Below are positions 16,380 to 23,346 of a stretch of 33,847 nt of DNA, piece by piece. A program made the translations under genes and the position numbers. Origin of the DNA: an uncultured Collinsella sp. (GTDB lineage: Bacteria > Actinomycetota > Coriobacteriia > Coriobacteriales > Coriobacteriaceae); the NCBI GenBank assembly GCA_905207425.1, contig CAJLLB010000003.1, positions 1 through 33,847 of the forward strand, read 5' to 3'. The notes beneath the pieces were generated by a model. It was not told the DNA's origin and did no database searches. It saw only the letters and a list, made by a program, of their open reading frames with translations. The number at the start of each line of letters is the position of its first letter. Within the stretch, counting starts at the first letter, position 1.

Positions 16380-16389
16380 GAAACGTTTC
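16380..16389. promoter_or_regulatory. Palindrome GAAACGTTTC in the EIIA-hydrolase divergent region
   Basis: A perfect 10-bp palindrome lies 48 bp upstream of the EIIA start. The form resembles half-to-full sites of LacI-family regulators (central CG), but no such regulator is in the window. Low confidence. The rest of 16333-16529 has no other structure I can support. Confidence 0.3.
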
Positions 16390-16529
16390 ATATGTGTTTC
16401 GCGGCTTGGTCAACGCCCCCTATTCTACGCTGCTCAGCGATACCTCTGAGCTGGGATTATGTGATATATCAGTTAAAGGGAAACTTATTGCTGGTGTGTT
16501 TCTGCGCCACGGGTTCAAGTGGGGTACGC

Positions 16530-16557
16530 TTGAAGGCGAAAAACAAAGGCGCATAAT
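16530..16557 (+). promoter_or_regulatory. Probable promoter of the alpha/beta hydrolase
   Basis: TTGAAG (16530-16535) and CATAAT (16552-16557) are separated by 16 bp. The -10 box ends 19 nt before the start codon, so the transcript would have a short leader just containing AAGGGAG. Confidence 0.5.
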
Positions 16558-16576
16558 TTGCGCGAAGGGAGCACAT

Positions 16577-17476
16577 ATGATTGTCGAGAACCATGCGCTG
16601 TGGGGCGAGGAGCCGACCGAGGATTATCCGGCGACGTTTACGTATTTGGGTGCCGAGCCGCTGCCCGATAAACCGAATGGCCGCCGCCCCGCGGTGATCA
16701 TCTGCGGCGGAGGCGGGTTTACGCATATCGCTCCGCACGAGCAGGACCCGGTGGCGTTTGCATTTTTGGATCGCGGCTACCAGGCCTTTGTGCTCAACTA
16801 TGTCACGAGTTCTACGGGTGACGTGAGCTTTCCGCACCCCCAGGCAGATCTTGCCAAGATGGTCGCCACGGTGCGCGCCAACGCCGACGAGTGGCATGTC
16901 GATCCTAAGCGCGTGTGCGTCGTGGGCTTTTCTGCTGGCGGCATGATTTGCGCCTCGCTGGCAACACAGTGGAAGACCGGCCCCTTTGCGGCACTTGCCG
17001 GGGCGCGTCCGGACGACATTCGTCCCGATGCCGTGGTGCTGGGCTATCCATTGCTCGACTTTGCCTATGTGCGCGACATGCAGACGCGCGATCCGCGCAT
17101 TGACTTGCGCGTGCCCAAGACGGGCGGCAAGACGGGACGCGATTTGCTCAACGACTACCTGTCGATGGTGACGGGCGGCGAGGCAACTGACGAGCATCTG
17201 GCCGACATCTGCCCCACCACGCATGTTTCGCGTCAGATGCCACCGACCTTTGTGTGGGGCGTGTCCGACGACAAGACGGCGCCGATCGCGCAGGTATACC
17301 CGTTTGCGCAGCGCATGGCCGAGGAGGGCGTTGCATGCGAGATGCACGTCTTCGACCAGGGTGGTCACGGCCTTTCGCTCGGCAACGCCAACACCGCGGT
17401 CGACAACGAGGACAAGCAGGTGGCAGTCCGTCCCTGGATCCGCCTAGCCTTCCGCTTCCTGGAGCGCCATCTGTAA
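16577..17476 (+). CDS. Alpha/beta hydrolase (BD-FAE/acetyl-xylan esterase-like)
   Basis: A 299-residue cytoplasmic serine hydrolase. Features in order: the oxyanion strand AVIICGGGGFTH (39-50), the nucleophile elbow GFSAGG with serine 119, the acid in VSDDKTAP, and the histidine in GGHGLSL (about 264). The HGGG-like oxyanion loop and overall layout match BD-FAE/acetyl esterase families that deacylate sugars or xylan fragments. No signal peptide is present, so the substrate would be imported. The start is the ATG at 16577 with AAGGGAG 5 nt upstream; the reading frame stays open upstream into the EIIA gene region but that part has no family similarity. A palindromic repeat follows its stop. True substrate unknown. 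Confidence 0.88.
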   Translation: MIVENHALWGEEPTEDYPATFTYLGAEPLPDKPNGRRPAVIICGGGGFTHIAPHEQDPVAFAFLDRGYQAFVLNYVTSSTGDVSFPHPQADLAKMVATVRANADEWHVDPKRVCVVGFSAGGMICASLATQWKTGPFAALAGARPDDIRPDAVVLGYPLLDFAYVRDMQTRDPRIDLRVPKTGGKTGRDLLNDYLSMVTGGEATDEHLADICPTTHVSRQMPPTFVWGVSDDKTAPIAQVYPFAQRMAEEGVACEMHVFDQGGHGLSLGNANTAVDNEDKQVAVRPWIRLAFRFLERHL

Positions 17477-17512
17477 GAGTAAGAGGGCCAGCCCCATCCC
17501 GTCCCTCATAAC

Positions 17513-17573
17513 TTGCGGTGAAATAGTTCCAATTAAAGTCACGGGGCTTTAAACAGGAACTATTCCACCGCAA
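17513..17573. repeat. Palindromic repeat element, copy A (TTGCGGTGAAATA family)
   Basis: TTGCGGTG-A-AATAGTTCC (17513-17530) pairs with GGAACTATT-C-CACCGCAA (17556-17573): 17 of 18 bp. The loop holds a further small stem, TTAAAG (17533) with CTTTAA (17547). The outer arms and the preceding GTCCCTCAT are shared with copy B at 27026-27092, while the inner stem differs. Both follow the stop of a + strand gene. It may also terminate transcription of the hydrolase gene. Confidence 0.8.
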
Positions 17574-17669
17574 CTTCGTTTTGATCTGTTGGAGACGGAG
17601 GAAAATGGATCATTTTGTCGAGGGAGCGGGCGGCTGTTTCTGCTCCCGCGGGAAACCACGTCCCGTTTG

Positions 17670-17878
17670 GGAAATCGTGACCCGTTTTGGGCGCAGATTC
17701 CGGGTCGCAGTTTCCCCGAGGGGCTCGATCGGGAAATCGCATCCCAGTCTGAGCGCCGATTCCGGGCTGCAGTTTCCGCTAGATGCCTCAACCGGAAAGC
17801 CCGTCCCGTTTAGGTGTTCCGGAGTGGGATTCGGTTTCCGCAACAGGCCCGTCTGGGAAGCAATGGCCCAGAATTCCC
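17670..17878. repeat. Degenerate tandem repeat with exact 62-bp period
   Basis: Units begin with GGAAA/GGAAG at 17670, 17732, 17794 and 17856 (last one partial). Units 1 and 2 align without gaps and share GGAAATCG, CCC, GCGC, GATTCCGGG, GCAGTTTCC. Unit 3 keeps GGAAA, CCCGTTT-GG, GGTTTCCGC and AGGC-C. A truncated unit (GGAAACCACGTCCCGTTTG) precedes at 17651. The stretch sits between the palindrome and the feoAB promoter. The period is not a multiple of three, so it does not look protein-coding. Confidence 0.75.
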
Positions 17879-17896
17879 CTTGCACCGATCTGTCGA

Positions 17897-17926
17897 TTGA
17901 ACGTCGTTGTGTGTTCACGCTATCAT
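17897..17926 (+). promoter_or_regulatory. Probable feoAB promoter
   Basis: TTGAAC (17897-17902) and TATCAT (17921-17926) are 18 bp apart, four and five matches to the sigma-70-type consensus. The predicted start near 17933 lies just before two operator-like sites. Confidence 0.6.
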
Positions 17927-17940
17927 GTAAGCTTAAAATT

Positions 17941-17974
17941 GGTTAGCCATGGCAAACGGTTAGCCATGGTGAAC
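17941..17974 (+). promoter_or_regulatory. Two tandem operator-like sites upstream of feoAB
   Basis: GGTTAGCCATGG occurs exactly twice, at 17941-17952 and 17958-17969. Each is the left part of an imperfect palindrome: GTTAGCCATGGCAAAC (17942-17957) and GTTAGCCATGGTGAAC (17959-17974), with 17-bp spacing. They lie just after the predicted transcription start. GGTTAGCC resembles the half-site of DtxR/IdeR-type iron regulators, which would suit a ferrous iron transporter; the match is by eye and the regulator is not in the window. Confidence 0.55.
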
Positions 17975-18016
17975 ATAAATACAACGCCCTGCGGGCGCCG
18001 GGGGAGGAACACGGAC

Positions 18017-20377
18017 GTGAAGCTCGATACACTCGAGATTGGAAAGGACGCCGTTGTCGCATCGGTGGCATCGGACGATCAGGCACTCCGACAGCATATT
18101 TTGGACATGGGTCTAACGCCGGGCACCGAAGTCACCATGATGAAGTACGCCCCCATGGGTGACCCGCTCGAGATCCGCCTGCGTGGCTACGAGTTGACAC
18201 TGCGTAAGGACGATGCCGCTCGCATCGAGCTCGTGGGTATTCACGACACCGATACGGGTCCGCGCGCTAACGCCGCAATCGGCACGACGGAGCATCCGGC
18301 CCTGGGCGAGGGGACGTATTCGCCCCGTGCGGCAAAGACGGCCGTGCCAGAGGGCGCGCCGCTGCACTTTGCCCTCGCCGGCAACCAAAACTGCGGCAAG
18401 ACCACGTTATTCAACCAGCTGACGGGCTCCAACCAGCACGTCGGTAACTTTCCCGGCGTGACGGTCGACCGCAAAGATGGCACCATCCGTAACCATCCCG
18501 AGGCGAGCGTTACCGACCTGCCCGGCATTTACTCCCTGTCGCCGTACACAGGCGAGGAAGTCGTGAGCCGTCAGTTCATCCTCGACGAGCGTCCGGACGC
18601 CATCATCGACATCATTGACGCCACCAACATCGAGCGCAACCTGTACCTGACACTGCAGCTCATGGAGCTTGACCGTCCTATGGTCATCGCGCTCAACATG
18701 ATGGACGAGGTGACCGCCAACGGCGGCGCCGTAGACGTCAACTTGCTCGAGAGTCTGTTGGGCGTGCCCGTTGTCCCCATTAGTGCTGCCCGCAACGAGG
18801 GTATCGGCGAGTTGGTGGATCATGCCTTGCACGTGGCGCGGTTCCGCGAGCGCCCCGGTCGCCTGGACTTTTGCGCGCCCGACGGTCCGGACGGCGGTGC
18901 GCTGCATCGCTGCATCCACGGTATTGCTAACCTGATCGAGGACCATGCCGTGACGGCGCACATCCCGGTGCGCTTTGCGGCGACCAAGCTGGTCGAGGGC
19001 GATGAGCTGGTAACCGAGGCGCTTCACCTGGATCGCAACGAGCTCGACGCCATCGAGCACATCATTACCCAGATGGAGGGCGAGGCCGGCACCGACCGCC
19101 TGTCCGCGCTGGCCGACATGCGCTTTAGCTTTATCGGCGACGTGTGCGGGCGCTGTGTCGTCAAGCCGCACGAGAGCCGCGAGCACGTGCGCTCCGTCAA
19201 GATCGACCGCATTCTGACGGGTCGCTATACGGCCATCCCGGCGTTTCTGCTGATCATGGGCCTCGTCTTTTGGCTGACGTTTGGCGTGATCGGCGCGGCG
19301 TTGCAGGGACTTATGGAGGACGGCATCGCTGCCATCATCGCTTCGGCCGATGCAGGCCTCAAGGCGTTCGGCACCAACGACGTGGTGCGCTCGCTGGCTG
19401 TCGACGGCGTGCTTACGGGCGTGGGCAGTGTGCTGACCTTCCTGCCGATTATCGTCGTGCTCTTTTTGTTCCTCTCCATTCTGGAAGACTCCGGATACAT
19501 GGCGCGCGTGGCCTTTGTCATGGATAAGGTGTTGCGTCGCTTTGGTCTGTCGGGCCGCAGTTTCGTGCCCATGCTCGTCGGCTTTGGCTGCACCGTGCCA
19601 GCTATCATGTCGACCCGTACGCTCCCATCCGAGCACGACCGCAAGATGACGGTCATGCTCACGCCGTTTATGAGCTGCTCAGCCAAGCTGCCGGTTTACG
19701 GCTTGCTGTGCGGGGCGTTTTTCCCGCAGGCGACGGTTCCCGCCATGGTCTCGCTCTATCTGATCGGTATCGTGGTCGGCTGCGTCGCGGCTTTGGTGCT
19801 CAACCGCACGGCATTTAAGGGCGACCCGGTGCCGTTTATCATGGAGCTCCCCAATTACCGCCTGCCGAGCGTCAAGACGACGGTGATGCTGGCATGGGAT
19901 AAGGCCAAGGACTTCATCACCAAGGCCTTTACCATTATCTTTGCCGCGACCGTGGTCATCTGGTTCCTTCAGACGTTCGACATCCGCTTTAACGTGGTCG
20001 CCGACCAGTCGCAAAGCCTGCTTGCCGGTCTGGGTAGCATCATCGCGCCGGTGTTGGCCCCGCTCGGCTTTGGCGACTGGCGCGCCTCGACGGCGCTCGT
20101 CACGGGGCTCATTGCCAAGGAGAGCGTCATCTCGACGCTCACGGTGCTTTTGGGCGCAACGTCGCCCGCGGCGCTGTCGACCATGTTTTCGCCGTTTACC
20201 GCCTACGTGTTCTTGGTCTTTACGTTGCTGTACCCGCCTTGTGTGGCGGCAATCGGCGCCGTCAAGAGCGAGTTGGGCGCGCGCTATGCCGTGGCCGTAT
20301 TCGCGTTTCAGGTCGCCGTTGCCTGGATCGTGGCGTTTGTCGTGCATTCGGCGGGCATATTGCTGGGGTTGGCTTAG
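18017..20377 (+). CDS. feoB: FeoA-FeoB fusion, ferrous iron transporter
   Basis: A 786-residue inner-membrane protein importing Fe2+. Residues 1-75 are a FeoA (SH3-like) domain, with QHILDMGLTPGTEV and EIRLRGYELTLRKDDA. After a linker (76-115) comes the FeoB G domain: GNQNCGKTT (G1, 122-130), DLPGIYSLSPYTGEE (G3), NMMD (G4) and ISA (G5). The membrane part has the paired Gate motifs GCTVPAIMSTRTL and PFMSCSAKLPVYGL with their cysteines. The start is the GTG at 18017: GGGGGAGG lies 9 nt upstream and the FeoA domain begins at once. The frame is open further upstream, but that part crosses the promoter and tandem repeats. Separate feoA and feoB genes are more usual; the fusion fixes their ratio. 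Probably iron-repressed via the upstream sites. Confidence 0.95.
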   Translation: MKLDTLEIGKDAVVASVASDDQALRQHILDMGLTPGTEVTMMKYAPMGDPLEIRLRGYELTLRKDDAARIELVGIHDTDTGPRANAAIGTTEHPALGEGTYSPRAAKTAVPEGAPLHFALAGNQNCGKTTLFNQLTGSNQHVGNFPGVTVDRKDGTIRNHPEASVTDLPGIYSLSPYTGEEVVSRQFILDERPDAIIDIIDATNIERNLYLTLQLMELDRPMVIALNMMDEVTANGGAVDVNLLESLLGVPVVPISAARNEGIGELVDHALHVARFRERPGRLDFCAPDGPDGGALHRCIHGIANLIEDHAVTAHIPVRFAATKLVEGDELVTEALHLDRNELDAIEHIITQMEGEAGTDRLSALADMRFSFIGDVCGRCVVKPHESREHVRSVKIDRILTGRYTAIPAFLLIMGLVFWLTFGVIGAALQGLMEDGIAAIIASADAGLKAFGTNDVVRSLAVDGVLTGVGSVLTFLPIIVVLFLFLSILEDSGYMARVAFVMDKVLRRFGLSGRSFVPMLVGFGCTVPAIMSTRTLPSEHDRKMTVMLTPFMSCSAKLPVYGLLCGAFFPQATVPAMVSLYLIGIVVGCVAALVLNRTAFKGDPVPFIMELPNYRLPSVKTTVMLAWDKAKDFITKAFTIIFAATVVIWFLQTFDIRFNVVADQSQSLLAGLGSIIAPVLAPLGFGDWRASTALVTGLIAKESVISTLTVLLGATSPAALSTMFSPFTAYVFLVFTLLYPPCVAAIGAVKSELGARYAVAVFAFQVAVAWIVAFVVHSAGILLGLA

Positions 20378-20691
20378 GGGCGCGTTGATGCTCCGCGCTT
20401 TTGGGCGAGCAACAATTAAACAAATATGAGCCAAAATACCGGTAATTGTCGGCCTGCGGGGACTGTCCTACGCTGCAGGTTGCCGTTCGCTGCCTATTTG
20501 CTGCCGTTTGCGGATTCGTAAATACTTGCAATCGTCGGTCGATTTAACCGCATTACGCGATGCCGATGCACATTTTTTGTGCCCCTTTCTACAATCACTT
20601 TGTGTCTATTGCCGAGCATGTCTTCCGTTTCGCCTGTGTGGGGACGTGGGGTGCAATAGTCGTTTGTAGAGGCTCATTGAGGAGGGAATTG
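20378..20691 (+). other. Non-coding spacer between feoAB and the PTS gene, with promoter
   Basis: No gene is supported in this 314-nt stretch. Weak stems are seen: ACAATTA (20412) with TAATTGT (20443), and CCTGC (20453) with GCAGG (20474) around GGGGACTGTCC. A promoter candidate for the PTS gene is TGCACA (20567-20572), 17 bp, TACAAT (20590-20595). GCACATTTTTTGTGC (20568-20582) is an inverted repeat across its -35 region and may be an operator. Confidence 0.5.
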
Positions 20692-22356
20692 ATGAAAGAA
20701 AAATTCCAATCGTTCGGAAAGGCAATGCTCGTTCCGATTACGCTCATTGCCATTTCCGGTCTCTTTTTGGGTATCGGTAGCGTTTTTACGACCGAACTGA
20801 CCCTTGTGTCCCTTGGCGTTAATTGGGACTGGTATGCCGCTTCGCCGCTCTTTACGTTCTTCTCGGTATTTAAGGGTCTCGGCGAGGTAATCATTGGAAA
20901 CCTCGGTGTTTTGTTTGCTGTCGGCTGCGCCTTCTCCTTGTCTCGCAAAGAGAAGGGCTGGGCTGCCTTTTCTGCCCTTGTCTGCTATCTCACCATGCTC
21001 AAGACGGTTGAGATTCTGCTTGGAGCAGCTGGCTTGGCTGCCGACAATACAACGGTGGAAGCTCTTCAGAAGGTCGGCCTTACGTCCATTCAGGCGAGTG
21101 AGCAGTCCGCACTCTACACTACCTCGCTCGGCTTTTTTGGCTACAGCTCTGGTGTCTTTGGCGGCATTATCGTGGGCTGCCTGGTCGCCTGGATCACCGG
21201 CCGCTTTTACAAGACCAAGCTTCCAACGGCGCTGGCGTTTTTTGCGGGCAGTCGAACGGTCCCCATTGTATCGCTGGTCGCCGGTGGCATCCTGGGCGGC
21301 ATTATGTACTTCGTCTGGCCCGTCATCGGTGGATGCTTCTCGGGTATTGCGACGTTTGTGAAAGGCTCCGGTCTGGTCGGTACGTTTGTCTATCGCTGGG
21401 TGCTCGAGAGCCTTGTGCCGTTTGGCTTGCATCCGTTGCTCGAGACGCCCATGTATTGGACTGAGCTTGGCGGCTCCATGGTCGTCGATGGAACGCGCGT
21501 GGTGGGCAATAGCGCCATTCAGCTTGCACAGCTCGCTTCTCCCAGCAGTGACAAGCTCTTGGTTAGGGCCTTCATGGCTGGCTATGGCATTAACGATTAC
21601 GCGTTGTTCCCGGGCATCGCCCTTGCTATGTGGTCTTGTGCCAAGCCCCAGAACCGCAAGAAGGTTGCTGGTCTTTTAATCCCCACAGTGATTTCGACTG
21701 TTTTCTTTGGCGTTACGGAGCCTATTCTCTTTACGTTCCTGTTTGCCGCCCCCTGGCTCTACTTTGGCGTTTACGCTCCGCTTTCCGGACTGGGTGAAGT
21801 TCTCTCGGAGGCAATGGGCGTTTCGGTGTACCAGGGAAATATCAAGGACCTGATCCCATTCTTATTCCGCCCCGAGAAGCTTAATCTGCTTCCATACCTT
21901 ATCCTGCTCCCCGCCTTTTTCCTGGCAGCTTTCTTCCTCTTCCGGTTCTTTATTACTAAGTTCGATATCAAGACGCCCGGTCGAGACGATGGTGACGATA
22001 TTGAGTTGATCAACAGCAGAGCCGAGTTCGAGGCAAAGGCCGCTGAGGCAAAGGGCGAGTCTGATGGCACTCCCGAGAAGGCAGTCCAGGGCCGTGCGAC
22101 CAAGGACAGCGCGCTTGCTGTTGGCATTGTCGAAGCGCTTGGTGGAGCTGACAACATTGATGATCTTGACAACTGCATCTCACGTCTTCGCGTGATTGTC
22201 AAGGATGGTTCTAAGGTTGCAGACGACGAGGTGTTCACCAAGAATCTTGAAGCTATGGGCGTTATCCGCCTGAGCGACAAGGCAATCCAGGTCATTTACG
22301 GTCCTCGTGTCGGCGAAGTCGCTTCTGAGGTGCACGAAGTTCTCGGTGACGAGTAA
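20692..22356 (+). CDS. PTS EIIC-EIIB permease, glucose/maltoside family
   Basis: A 554-residue sugar permease of the phosphotransferase system that imports and phosphorylates its sugar. The EIIC domain (about 1-430) has about ten membrane segments and motifs such as GYSSGVFGGIIVG, LESLVPFGLHPLLETPMYW and the conserved GVTEPILFTFLF. A charged linker leads to an EIIB domain (about 470-554) with the phosphorylated cysteine 495 in DNCISRLRVIV. No EIIA domain is present, so a separate EIIA must serve it, possibly that at 15769. The start is the ATG at 20692 with GGAGGG just upstream. Neighbouring RpiR regulator and GH4 phospho-glucosidase point to an alpha-glucoside such as maltose, by analogy with MalX/GlvC-type systems. 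Confidence 0.93.
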   Translation: MKEKFQSFGKAMLVPITLIAISGLFLGIGSVFTTELTLVSLGVNWDWYAASPLFTFFSVFKGLGEVIIGNLGVLFAVGCAFSLSRKEKGWAAFSALVCYLTMLKTVEILLGAAGLAADNTTVEALQKVGLTSIQASEQSALYTTSLGFFGYSSGVFGGIIVGCLVAWITGRFYKTKLPTALAFFAGSRTVPIVSLVAGGILGGIMYFVWPVIGGCFSGIATFVKGSGLVGTFVYRWVLESLVPFGLHPLLETPMYWTELGGSMVVDGTRVVGNSAIQLAQLASPSSDKLLVRAFMAGYGINDYALFPGIALAMWSCAKPQNRKKVAGLLIPTVISTVFFGVTEPILFTFLFAAPWLYFGVYAPLSGLGEVLSEAMGVSVYQGNIKDLIPFLFRPEKLNLLPYLILLPAFFLAAFFLFRFFITKFDIKTPGRDDGDDIELINSRAEFEAKAAEAKGESDGTPEKAVQGRATKDSALAVGIVEALGGADNIDDLDNCISRLRVIVKDGSKVADDEVFTKNLEAMGVIRLSDKAIQVIYGPRVGEVASEVHEVLGDE

Positions 22357-22418
22357 AACGCGCAAGTGGCTTTCAATTGCATAGCGCAATTCCAGGGCTT
22401 GGCTTCCTATCGCATGAT

Positions 22419-23171
22419 TTAGGGGGCCAGGCCTTCTTGTTTTAGATTGTCAAGGCAGATACTCAATAGTTCTTCAAATGCGAGAATACAACTTCCGGTA
22501 AAGCAGTTAGGCTTAACGTTCTTAAGATCCATTGGGTGATCGTCATGTATCGTAAAGATCGCGTCTGCCGTCTTGGCGAGCTCGCTGTCTTCGTTGCCGG
22601 TAAACGCGAGGGTCGTAATGCCCGCGTCGTGGCATGCCCTTGCGGTTTCCAGGATGGCTTCTGTCTGGCCCGATTTGGATATGAGCATCATGCAGCTGAG
22701 CGTATTTCGGTTGGATTCGACAAACTGATCGGTTTCTAGGAAGTCCTGTATGACGGCCAAAAAGCCAAGTCCAACGAGCTTAGTCGCCATGTACTGCGCA
22801 ACGATGCGTGAGAAGCCCTCTCCGTTTACTCCGATCATTCTGTTGCGATGCAGTGCGGCGATGAATACGTCTACATCTCCGGTGTGACATACGAAGTGGA
22901 CGCTACTGTCTTTGAGTGATTGATTCATTTCGCGGGAGACATGCTGAAGGTGCTTGAGATCGTACATCATTTCGCGGTAGCCACGGTAGCCGAGCTTTTT
23001 CGAAAGCCTGATGACTGTCGTCATGCTGGTAAAGCATGCCATGGCGACGGGTTTTATGCCAATATCATCGAGGGTGTCGATATTGTTGAGTAGGTATTCG
23101 AGTACGCTTTGCTCGGTTTCGGATAGCTTTGCGGCTGAGTAGAGCTTGGAAATCTGCTTTTTATCAACCAT
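22419..23171 (-). CDS. RpiR-family transcriptional regulator
   Basis: A 250-residue DNA-binding regulator of sugar metabolism. Residues 1-77 form the RpiR helix-turn-helix, with LSETEQSVLEYLLNN and the recognition stretch ACFTSMTTVIRLSKKLGYRG. Residues about 105-235 form a SIS sugar-phosphate-binding domain, with GEGFSRIVAQYMATKL, ISKSGQTEAILE and TLAFTGNEDSELAKTADAI. The start is the ATG at 23171 (MVDKKQISKLY), with AAGGA 7 nt upstream; the open frame further upstream has no similarity. It is convergent with the PTS gene and divergent from the GH4 gene. The simplest reading is that it senses a phosphorylated sugar and controls both. Confidence 0.93.
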   Translation of the reverse strand: MVDKKQISKLYSAAKLSETEQSVLEYLLNNIDTLDDIGIKPVAMACFTSMTTVIRLSKKLGYRGYREMMYDLKHLQHVSREMNQSLKDSSVHFVCHTGDVDVFIAALHRNRMIGVNGEGFSRIVAQYMATKLVGLGFLAVIQDFLETDQFVESNRNTLSCMMLISKSGQTEAILETARACHDAGITTLAFTGNEDSELAKTADAIFTIHDDHPMDLKNVKPNCFTGSCILAFEELLSICLDNLKQEGLAP

Positions 23172-23242
23172 CGGTGCTTCCTTCCCGCCGGACGTGTGTG
23201 GCCGCTTCCGTTGCGTAAATAATAACTCCTTGGGGAATTCCT

Positions 23243-23322
23243 TTCCCGCCTTGCAACCGGGGCGGGAAGCGGCCCTCCATGCTGGATACAATATCCAAAC
23301 ACAGGCGAACCATGCAATATTG
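23243..23322. promoter_or_regulatory. RpiR-GH4 intergenic region with inverted repeats
   Basis: The divergent spacer has three symmetric sites: TTCCCGCC (23243-23250) with GGCGGGAA (23261-23268); GGATA-CAA-TATCC (23284-23296), which contains the -10-like TACAAT; and the palindrome CAATATTG (23315-23322). The last two flank the likely GH4 transcription start and are candidate RpiR operators. Confidence 0.45.
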
Positions 23323-23346
23323 AATGTGCTAATTGGGGGTTTCGAT

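Noticed and set aside
17651..17878. CRISPR array
   Set aside because: Repeats are degenerate along their whole length and contiguous, with no unique spacers and no cas genes.
17581..17946. Open frames in the tandem-repeat stretch before feoAB (up to 121 codons)
   Set aside because: Several frames are open at once, the repeat period is not a multiple of three, and no ribosome binding site or conserved protein is seen.
17783..18016. N-terminal extension of FeoAB
   Set aside because: It would cross the promoter, the two operator-like sites and repeat units; the GTG at 18017 has a good ribosome binding site and begins the FeoA domain.
20453..20478. Terminator of feoAB
   Set aside because: The stem is only 5 bp with a long loop and no T-run; it is described under the spacer instead.
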